Assembly (NCBI GenBank): GCA_964019335.1
Contig: OZ025723.1
Location: 248,001-312,000, forward strand
DNA length: 64,000 nucleotides
Direction of reading: 5' to 3'
From: Diplonema japonicum
Taxonomy: Eukaryota; Euglenozoa; Diplonemea; Diplonemida; Diplonemidae
In this document: in pieces, positions 20,591 to 29,010 of the stretch
How the letters are laid out: each line of letters starts with the position of its first letter
Position numbering within the stretch: the stretch's first letter is position 1
Position numbers and translations under genes: made by a program
The notes under the pieces: generated by a model
What the model was told of the DNA's origin: nothing
Seen by the model: the letters and a program-made list of their open reading frames with translations, nothing else
The model's database searches: none

Positions 20591-22804
20591 ATGGTTGCTT
20601 CTCAAAACACGGTTTTGAGTTACAAAAAGGAACGGGATGCCTTGGAAAGAATACGCGCGCAGTCGAGGGAAACTTCGTCGAATCTGCTTCAAGTTTCTTA
20701 CAGCCCGGAGGTGGTGGCGCTGCAGCAGCCTGAAAGGCTGGGGACACCGAAGTTTAGGCGGGAGATGGTCATGAAAAGGTTCATGTCCTCTAACAATTAC
20801 GAGCAGATGTACCTTCTGTTCAGGGGAGACATCCCAGGAGGGAAAGCGGACGACGCTTTAGTCCCGCTGCACATTCTCCAGCTGGAGCAGAAAAAAAACA
20901 TTTCGCTGAACAAAACGGTGAAGCACGTGACGCAGCTGTACAAAGAAATGAGCAGCACGCACAATGCTAAAACCGCTGAATGCGACGCGATCAAAGCAAC
21001 GTTGGACGATTCCCTCAAATCAGCAAGCACCGCGAAGAAAAGCCTCGTTGATGCTAGAGGGAGGATCGCGGAACTGTCGATGGAGGTTCTCAGGCTCGAG
21101 GACCAACTCGGTCTGGTTGATAAAATCCCAGTCTTGGAAGACGAACTGGTCGAGCTGAAAAAACAAAACGCGGAACTATCGGTTGCAAACGCCAGCCAGT
21201 CCTCCACCATTACACACAACGAGGCTATGATTTCCTCTTTACGACAGGATTTAAACGCGTTTTCGTTTGAAAAAGACGCACTCATCATGAAATACGAGGC
21301 GATTTGCAAAGAAAAAGCCAAGCTAGACGTGCTCCTGTCCATCACGGAACAGAACCTGAAAACAAAGTCCATCCAGCTTGACGTTGCTGACGGCCGTGTG
21401 AAATTTATCGAGCAACAGCTCGTGACACCCGAGCAAATCGAGGCGATCAAGAAAAAAAGGGCCACACACGTTTTCCGGACGACATCCGCACACTATGAAA
21501 AACTGCTCATGAAAGCGGAGTCAGACCTCTGCTTTGAAAGGAACGCACGTTTGGAATACCAAACACAGCACAACTCCGAAAAGGAAAAGCTACAAGCATT
21601 TATAACAACCCTGCAAGCCAAGACAGCGACATCCGAAGCACAACTCGAAGAATACTCAAGAAGACGATCCAGAATCGCTAGCTACAGCACCGGACCACGG
21701 AAGTCGTCAGCTACCCCGTCAAGCATGACCGACAGTGCCCCTGCAGCATCAATGAAACATCTAGAAAGGACAATTTTCGCGATGAACAAAGAGATACAAG
21801 ATACAGAGGTTCAACACCGTTCTGAAGTACACGAGCTCACCGAGAAGCTCCGCCGGTTTGAGGACAACGCAGCGTGCACCAAATGGGCCACCACCCTCCA
21901 CAAGGACATCTGCTCTGTTCTGTCAACGCACTACAAACATTCAGACACAGTCTTCGACATTTGGCACGGTGACCTCGAGGGAGTCATACGTTCTGACTTG
22001 TTGCTTCTAGATGCCTTGCTGCGATCCAAGACAAGCAAGGCAAAGACATCCAGAGTGCTGCGAATGATGCACTCTCTCCAAGGCGGTAAAGGCGAATACG
22101 AAAATGTGGCGAAGATTATAGACAGAATCGACAATCTACCCGACACACCGCCCCAAACGCCTGTCAAACATGAAAAGCAAACCAACCCTGCCCCGTGCGC
22201 TACCGCAAGCGATGCGGAGCTTCCCGAGCTTCCGGCTGTTGTGGAACCTGACGTCAATAAGCCCTATAATAAACCTTCTAATTATGCTAAAGAAGAGGAA
22301 TATTTATCAAATCCTTCCGGCAAAGCTGTTCCGTTGAAGGTAGACAGGGCACCCGAACAGCTTGTGTCGATGCCGATGATTCCAATTATCCCGTCGCCGC
22401 CTTCATGCGAAACGAAGGAAAAAAAAGAGGATGAGATTACTCAAAGGGTAGTTCGCAATGGTGGGGTTGGGGTGGGGTTCAGTAAAAGAATAAACGGGCT
22501 GAACAAGAAAGATTCTGATTCAGGTATGCCCAAGCTATCGCTGGGCAACAGCCTAGGCAAGACGAGGGCTGTTGTTAACAAAGTGCGAAAACAATTGAAG
22601 TTCATGGGGTCTGCCAAAGAAGACCGGCCGCGGCAAGGACAAACGGTAACAGCGCCTTCGGTCCGCGACGCCCCCCTTGTCCTTCCCGGCATTGGTGACG
22701 ACTGGGCCGGGCCCAAGAAGGCTGTTAGAAAGCCCTCGTTCGTAACAGAGCCTTTGAATAGGTTCCCCAATTTGCAGAATGCTTTTGATGAGCTTGAGTG
22801 TTGA
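20591..22804 (+). CDS. Coiled-coil protein (737 aa), probably cytoskeletal
   Basis: Starts at an ATG after AAAAAAAGGGAAA, 105 nt after the previous stop. Residues 1-60 contain SPEVVALQQPERLGTPKFRREMVMKRF. Residues about 60-100 form a possible globular helix bundle (NNYEQMYLLFRGDIPGGKADDALVPLHILQLEQKK). Residues about 95-300 and 320-440 are coiled coils. There is a serine-rich linker (RRRSRIASYSTGPRKSSATPSS), and a disordered proline-rich, basic C-terminal third (TPPQTPVKHEKQTNPAP, SPPSCETKEKKEDE). No enzyme motif or membrane segment. By context and architecture it could be a flagellar or basal-body protein, but this is inference only. Confidence 0.78.
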   Translation: MVASQNTVLSYKKERDALERIRAQSRETSSNLLQVSYSPEVVALQQPERLGTPKFRREMVMKRFMSSNNYEQMYLLFRGDIPGGKADDALVPLHILQLEQKKNISLNKTVKHVTQLYKEMSSTHNAKTAECDAIKATLDDSLKSASTAKKSLVDARGRIAELSMEVLRLEDQLGLVDKIPVLEDELVELKKQNAELSVANASQSSTITHNEAMISSLRQDLNAFSFEKDALIMKYEAICKEKAKLDVLLSITEQNLKTKSIQLDVADGRVKFIEQQLVTPEQIEAIKKKRATHVFRTTSAHYEKLLMKAESDLCFERNARLEYQTQHNSEKEKLQAFITTLQAKTATSEAQLEEYSRRRSRIASYSTGPRKSSATPSSMTDSAPAASMKHLERTIFAMNKEIQDTEVQHRSEVHELTEKLRRFEDNAACTKWATTLHKDICSVLSTHYKHSDTVFDIWHGDLEGVIRSDLLLLDALLRSKTSKAKTSRVLRMMHSLQGGKGEYENVAKIIDRIDNLPDTPPQTPVKHEKQTNPAPCATASDAELPELPAVVEPDVNKPYNKPSNYAKEEEYLSNPSGKAVPLKVDRAPEQLVSMPMIPIIPSPPSCETKEKKEDEITQRVVRNGGVGVGFSKRINGLNKKDSDSGMPKLSLGNSLGKTRAVVNKVRKQLKFMGSAKEDRPRQGQTVTAPSVRDAPLVLPGIGDDWAGPKKAVRKPSFVTEPLNRFPNLQNAFDELEC

Positions 22805-22984
22805 AATGGAAAAAAAAAAAAAAAAAAAAAAAAAAAGCTTTTTGTTTCTGTCACCCTTTTCCAAGGGAGGTATCGCCTTTTTCCCCCCCCCTCTTTTTTT
22901 TTTTAAGTGCCTTATGATAATGAAATTTTAAACCCTCCTCACACCCCCAAACCCAAAAAAAAGATTTTGAAAAAACAATAGAAA

Positions 22985-24070
22985 ATGGTGGGCAGCGAGA
23001 CCGATTACCATTTGGCGATAGAACAGGAGACCATATTTGAAACACCTTGGGGTAGATTTGCAGCCGGCAAGTTGATCAGCTCAGGTCAGAACAGCAAGGT
23101 ATGGAGCGGCGAGCACGAGGAGACAGGCGCCAAGGTCGCCATGAAAATCTACAAGGCAGACGTGAGGTGTGCCACCGCCGCGGTCAGGGAGGCGAGCATC
23201 TTAAAAAAAGTGCAGAACTGCAGACACACAATGCGATACTTTGGGTTCTTTCTATACCCCGCGTCAAACCCCGATTGGGCACCACACGTGGTCATACTGT
23301 CGCATCTCATGGACGGCTCGGTACTACTGGCGGGTCAGGTGGGCATCTCTTACCACAAGATCCAAAGAGAGGCAAGGCTACCGTTTTGTTTGACGATTCT
23401 ACGCCAGGTAGCGACAGCTCTGTCTGATTTGCATTCGATGGGGCTCACCCACTGCGATGTAAAACCTGAAAATCTCTTGGTGGGGCCTACCGGAGTGTGT
23501 TTGGCTGATTTCAACAACTGTTGCGAAAAGGGCACCACAGCACTGAACAATGGTGTATGGGAAGTTGGTACCTTGTGGTACAAATCCCCGGAGCTTCTGA
23601 ACGGTTCCCTGCACGCTGTGTACCCTGCTACTGATGTGTGGTCGCTGGCTTGTGTTGTGGGTGAGGTGTTATGTGGCGGGGCGCCATTATTTCCTGTCGA
23701 TGTGTCATTGCCTGTGGCAGAGGCCTCTTCTCGGATGCTATGGTTGATAGGGACCAGTTTGGATACTGGTCCCAGTACTCCTACTTCCATGTGTGATAGT
23801 GATTTCTCTTCGGACTTTGTGCCCTTTCCTACCACAGCCATAAGCTATCTTTTCTCGTCTGACGTATCGGCCTTGGATTTGCTCTTGCAAGATTTGCTGT
23901 CTGCTATGCTCCAGTCGGACCCAGCCATTCGTCCCACTTGCAAGCAGATTTTAAAACACCCTATCTTTTCCCACAACCCTGTGGAAGGATGCAACGGGGT
24001 GAAGGAAGGCTTCTTCGATGGGTTTAAAGAAGAGAACTCTCAGGCGTTCAGGTCGTACTGCAAAACATGA
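22985..24070 (+). CDS. Divergent CMGC/SRPK-like protein kinase with DFG to DFN change
   Basis: 361-residue single-exon kinase. Elements in order: glycine-loop remnant SSGQNSKVW (about 30), VAMKIYK with the ATP lysine (about 53), the catalytic loop HCDVKPENLL (about 155) with the catalytic Asp intact, then DFNNC (about 175) where most kinases have DFG, then GTLWYKSPELL as the activation-segment end and DVWSLACVVGEVL. DVKPEN, an NxC after the metal-binding Asp, and GTLWYKSPE all recall SRPK-family kinases, which have DLGNA. The Asp needed for Mg2+ is kept, so activity is plausible. An insert between subdomains IX and XI (about 235-300) is serine/threonine-rich. The previous stop is 180 nt upstream; a G(18) run lies just downstream. 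Confidence 0.82.
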   Translation: MVGSETDYHLAIEQETIFETPWGRFAAGKLISSGQNSKVWSGEHEETGAKVAMKIYKADVRCATAAVREASILKKVQNCRHTMRYFGFFLYPASNPDWAPHVVILSHLMDGSVLLAGQVGISYHKIQREARLPFCLTILRQVATALSDLHSMGLTHCDVKPENLLVGPTGVCLADFNNCCEKGTTALNNGVWEVGTLWYKSPELLNGSLHAVYPATDVWSLACVVGEVLCGGAPLFPVDVSLPVAEASSRMLWLIGTSLDTGPSTPTSMCDSDFSSDFVPFPTTAISYLFSSDVSALDLLLQDLLSAMLQSDPAIRPTCKQILKHPIFSHNPVEGCNGVKEGFFDGFKEENSQAFRSYCKT

Positions 24071-25440
24071 AGAGGAGTTGGGGGGGGGGGGGGGGGGGGA
24101 GTTGATGTGTTGTGTGTCTTTTTTCAAAGACACGGGAAGAAGAAAAAAAAAAGAAAGAAAAAAAAAAAACAGAAAGAAAAAAAAAAGAAATTAAATGGGG
24201 TGGTTGGTAGGGGTTTGGACTTTTTAAAATCTGTCAACAAAAAAGAAATCTTTATTCTCCCATATATCTGACTGCAATGGAATTTCTTTGGGTTTAGGGG
24301 GGGGGGGGGGGGGGGGAAGTTTGACATCCAAGAAGAAGAAGAAGAAAAAAAACTCTCCCCCCCCCAAAAAAAAGAATAAGGTGATGTTTTTATGCTGACA
24401 AACATTTCTTTGATGGCCCTCCCCTACATCGAGCATGTGGGAGCTGATGGCAACGGGAATGAAAGAAAACAAGAAAAAGGAAGAAAAATTGGTTTGGCAC
24501 ACCCAACAGATCCCAACTTTTAAAAAATAACTTTTAAAAAAAAAAGAGAAAAAGAAAGGGGGGGGGGGGGGGGGGGGTTGTCAACCATTATATTCAAAAC
24601 TGTCTCTCTGGGGGGGAGAATAAAAAAGCCTTGTTTTGAGGACCTATCTTGGGTATCCTTTTTTTTTTTTTTTTTTTAAACTCGATTTTTTTGTTGTGTT
24701 GTTTCTCTCCCTTCTTTTTTTTCTTTTCTCTCTTCTCTTTCTTTTACTTCTTCGGTCTCACCATGCAGACTTGTTCTTTTTCTTTAAAAAAAAGCTTTTT
24801 CTGCGCAAACCTCCTGGCAGTTACTCCTTAGCGATGTTCGTAGGCCTCAGGTCGACCTTGTCTTCTTCCTCTCCCCTAGTGAATTTTGGACTTCTTTTGG
24901 GGGTATGTGAATTGCCCTTTAAAAAAAAAAAAGAAGGGGAGAAAAAGAAATGTGCTTCGAAAAAAAAAAAAAAAAAAAAAAAAAAATACGGGAGAAAAAA
25001 AAAAAAAAAGAGAATGAGGAAAAAAAAAACTTTTCACTAAAATCAAAGTCACTTTTTTTTCTTTTTTTCCCGTTCTTCAAATTTTATTATTCTCCTGGGG
25101 ACTTCGAGCTTTACATTTTCTTTTTCTCTTTTTATCTTTTTTACCACCCTTATCCTCCCTGTTTTCTTTTTTTTTTTCTTGTGCGGCACCAATACGGTGC
25201 CTCGTTCCATTTTCTTTTTTTTTTCTTTTTTTTACAAGAACAAGTCTTTGAGTCGTCTAAACAAAAGGGGAACACAACTACGTGCTTACAGGTTTATTAA
25301 CTTCTCCAGGTTTTCTACCCGGTGCGTACAAATAACGGCCAGTTCCTTTTTTTTTTCTCCCCCCCTTTTTTTTTCTTTTTCTTGTTACAAATATTTATCT
25401 TTCAAAAAAAAAAAAAAAACAATTTTATTACTATTTGCAA
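24071..25440. other. Gene-free homopolymer-rich stretch
   Basis: G-runs (about 24080, 24300, 24560), A-runs and polypyrimidine tracts dominate. I see no coding frame beyond lysine- or phenylalanine-run artefacts, no RNA gene and no clear repeat unit. Confidence 0.6.
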
Positions 25441-25485
25441 CATGTGCCCGAGCAAGAAACAAAAAGAAACTTTCGCGGTGGAGAT

Positions 25486-25689
25486 GAACAGGCAGCAAAC
25501 TGCACGAGCGCAGAATCCTACCAGCCTACCCGGGACGCCCCGGCTAGGGTTAAGGACACGACGCGGAACGCAGAAGAAGCTACAGCTCGGCCGAGGTGCG
25601 CCAATCAAGTAGATAGTTCATAGCTTCGTTGGACACTTAACGACACTTAGTCCGCCCATCCGCACACCGAAATGTATCTTTTTTTCTTT

Positions 25690-25725
<36 letters not shown>
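25486..25725 (+). mobile_element. Short non-autonomous retroposon built from LINE-associated ends
   Basis: Bases 25486-25619 match 36020-36177, the sequence immediately upstream of the truncated LINE (shared AACAGGCAGCAAACTGCACG, GACACGACGCGGAA, GCAGAAGAAGCTACA, ATCAAGTAGA). Bases 25659-25678 match the 3' end of that LINE (37865-37883; shared CCGCACACCGAAAT, then TATC), and both copies then run into a long T-tract. It carries the two ends without the coding body, like RIME or NARTc elements derived from ingi or L1Tc in trypanosomes. No target-site duplication was identified by eye. Confidence 0.6.
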
Positions 25726-25726
<1 letters not shown>

Positions 25727-25871
25727 CTTGCTCGTGCGAACAACAAAATAGTCATAAATGATTATTTTTTATTTCTTCCTTTCCCCTTTTCTTGGAACCA
25801 CCTTTTTTTTTCCTTTTTTACAAAGACTTGGTTTTTTTTTTTTTTTTAAACCATCACATGGGGAAGAAGGG

Positions 25872-25905
<34 letters not shown>

Positions 25906-25971
25906 AGAAAGAAAGAAATGCGCACAAAAGAAAGAAAGGAAAAAGGATGGAAGCAATAGAATTGCCGCAAA

Positions 25972-26062
25972 GCTACCAACAATAAATGAGTCATTATTTA
26001 GCTCGAGATTTCGAAAAAAAAGATTTTCCTTTCCCCCCCCGAAACTCGAAGGTTAAATAATG
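25972..26062 (-). repeat. Foldback repeat family copy (minus orientation)
   Basis: Its reverse complement carries CTCGAG-CTAAATAATGACTCATTTATTG, split here for length; this is the signature of the copy at 43385-43420. An inverted second arm, CTCGAAGGTTAAATAATGG, lies at 26045-26061. Confidence 0.65.
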
Positions 26063-26202
26063 GCCCATGAAGGTTGCAGGACAATTTCTTTTTCTTTTTT
26101 TCCAATCCTTTTTCGTCATTTAAGTCACTCAGCTCCTGAGATTTCAGTACTTTGGACCAGGATTGCATATATTGACTGAGACATGTATGCACCGGGTTTC
26201 GA

Positions 26203-26236
<34 letters not shown>

Positions 26237-28941
26237 GAGAGAGAGAGAAAAAAAAAGAAAAAAGAGAAACAAAAAAGGGGGGGGGTGAACATACCATTCA
26301 TATGCGTGATCAAAAAAAAAAGCACCTTTTATGTGTGCAAAGAAGAGAGAGGGGGAAAAAAAGAGAAAAAAAAATCTACTTGCATTGTGGGTTTTTTTCC
26401 TTTTTTTTTTCCCTCTAGAAAATCTTCTTCCCCCCCCCCCCCCCCCAGATTCTGCTTCTATCTATTGAATATAATTTATATTTATATTTAATATGTGTGG
26501 TTGTGGGAAAGCTTTTTTTTTTCTTTTTTTTAAAAAAAAAAAAAGAGGGAGAAATAGATTTAGGCAGCTTTATCATCAACTCTTGCAGGAGGCTTTAAGG
26601 CAGCTTTATTTATTTTTTTTTTCTCAGGCGTCCTGCCACATTACCGCAGGTACCCTTAAATGTCTCTTTTTTTTTCTTCTTTTTTTTTCTTTTTTTTTTA
26701 AAAAAAAAGATTCCCATCGGCTCAGTGTTTAAATAGCGAAGCAAAGAATTAATACCCCCCCCCCCCCCACACTCAGCTTTCCCCCGGCAGTTTCCCTGTT
26801 TTTGTTCTCTTTTTCTCCCCCTTCTCTCGACAATTATTTGTCTGTTATCACAGAACTCTTAGCTCCGTTCACTTCTTCTTTTCTTTTTATTCCTCCCTTT
26901 GTTACTTGTAAAGAAGAAGCATTTCTCCTCTTCCTTTCCTTCCCTCCCCCCCTTTAAAAGAAATCTGAGCTTAAGACATTGGCCAACCGCAGTGACCTGA
27001 AAGATGCCTCGTTCATTCACCCCAGAGAAAAAAAGAAAAGAAAAACAAAAAAAGAAAAGGACGATGAGGCATAAAAGATGTAGTGCTGCGGGATGAATTA
27101 GCAGCTAGGTAGCAGAGTGGGACCACCTCCTTTAACTCATTTTTTTTTTTTTTGCACCCTCCCCCATCACGTTCCCTATCATATTATTAATTTCCAAGGG
27201 GAAAAAAAAAGAAGAAGAAAAATCACCAGAAAGGAAAAAAAAAAAAAAATCGAAGTTTCTCTGTTTCCGCCATCTGCTGTTTTCTCTGGAACTTTATGTT
27301 TCCAACTTTCAGCAGTATTACCCACCTTAAGGGGAGGTCAACAAAAAACCCGGGGCGGTTTTTTTTTTTTTTTTTTTTTTTTTTTGCATGAACAAGAAAA
27401 ACAATATATTGATAATGAATTGTTATTGCTAAAAAGAGTAGTGGTAGCATTGTTGGGCTTATCCTTCTACAGGTTAATCCCGGCTGTGCACAAACAAAAA
27501 ATAATGTCTGTGACCATCCCCTTTGAAGGTGAAAAGCTCGATCTGCTTACCGCGACGGAGTACCCTCTCCACGAGGAGAAGGCTCCAGCGTCAGACAGTT
27601 GCATATTCCTTGAATGTGAGAAAAACCACAGTTCAGGATACAACTGCTGTCGCTGCAGTCCCTTTCCCGGGGGGTGATTTTTTCGTTTACAGCGCAACCA
27701 GAAAAAAAAAAAAAAAACAAGGGGGAAAAAAAGATGGGGGGGGGAAAGGAATAAAAAAAAGAGAACATGGGCCGTGTTGATTTCGCACGCGCCAAAAAAA
27801 AAAAAAAAAAAGAAAGAAAGAAAAAAAGAAATAGTGAATAAAAAAAAATAATAATACAATGCCTCCATTAATCTTGGAGGGGAAAAAAAAAAAAAAAAAA
27901 AAAAAATAAAATAAATAAAGTGGTGTAGTTCCCTTAGGCTCAGAATCCGGAGTATGTTTCAATAATAATCTGCTGCAGAGGGTGGAGTGAAAAGAGAAAT
28001 GACTCTGTTTTTCCGTAACTTGGCCTTTGGGGGAATATGGGTCAGGGCCACCTCGCTTAGTTGAGGCAATTTAAGGATTACGAGTCCTTTGTTATGGAGA
28101 GAGGAAAGGTAGGTGAAACAACTAAAAGAATGCTGTTAAATGAAATGCTACCCAATCACGTATTTCCCAATTTTTCACCTTTGGCACTTGTCGGGGCAAC
28201 CCGGGTGTATGAGACTCCGGCATTTTTCGCTTTACAGTTTTTTTTTTTTTTTTTTTTTGGGACACCCTACCTTTTCCTCTCTCTCTCTCTCCCCCCTTTT
28301 TTTTTAAAAAAATCGCCCTAAACATAAAGGGTTTACCCTCTCTTTCATTCATTCTTTTTTTTTTTTCCCTCTTTTTTTTCCTTCTTCTTCTCCTTTGTTA
28401 CCTTTTCTTCCTCCCTACATTTACACCCCCCCCCCCCCCCCCCCCCCCCCTGCTTTGGCGATTTGATCGAATATCTTGTGATCAATATCTACCTAAAACC
28501 TTTCCCTGTTCTTTTTTTTATATATTTTTTTTGAAAAGTGTCTGATCACCGCCCGCAAAATGACACATCCTTTTAATTGCTTTTTCTAGGGCTGGAATGG
28601 ATTTAAAAACAACCGGGGCCCAATGAGTGTCTGGAAAAAGAAATTCAGTGAGCCCTTCTGGACATTTTTTAAAAAAAAAAAAAAACTAATTCTGGAAAGA
28701 TATTTTCCCATATTTGCCCATTTTTGAAAAGCCAGAAGTTCAGCTCAAGGCCGAAACCCGACAGGAAGGTAAAGGGAGTGGCTCACCCTAAAGTCGGACA
28801 ACGAAGAGTGCCCCTTGAAACTATATGGGGGGAGGGTAATGGGGATGAAACTATGGCCGGTGTTGGGTCTTCCGTGAAACTTTTTTTTGAAGGGGGAAAA
28901 AAAAAAGGGGGAACTAATTCTGAAAACAAAAAAGGGGGAGG
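26063..28941. other. Gene-poor stretch with simple repeats
   Basis: Mostly A, T, C and GA-rich tracts, including a C(24) run at about 28427-28450. A motif CCTCCTTTAACTCA followed by T-runs at 27125 recurs at 36203. Bases 28500-28900 have more complex composition but no gene or repeat that I recognise. The one candidate small ORF is listed separately. Confidence 0.5.
27504..27677 (+). CDS. Possible small protein or first exon (57 aa)
   Basis: ATG after CAAAAAATA, 32 bases downstream of a TTCTACAG acceptor-like site, so the start context resembles real genes here. The product begins MSVTIPFEGEKLDLLTATEY and ends with a cysteine-rich CSPFPGG before TGA. Its composition is normal rather than homopolymeric. 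No family recognised. It could be a small gene, a first exon, or chance. Confidence 0.3.
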   Translation: MSVTIPFEGEKLDLLTATEYPLHEEKAPASDSCIFLECEKNHSSGYNCCRCSPFPGG

Positions 28942-28961
28942 GTGGAGAAGGGGGAGGGGAC

Positions 28962-29004
<43 letters not shown>

Positions 29005-29010
29005 ATATAT

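Noticed and set aside
24124-25300. Several 90-130 codon frames in the homopolymer spacer
   Set aside because: Products are almost only Lys, Phe, Pro and Gly from homopolymers, with no complex segment.
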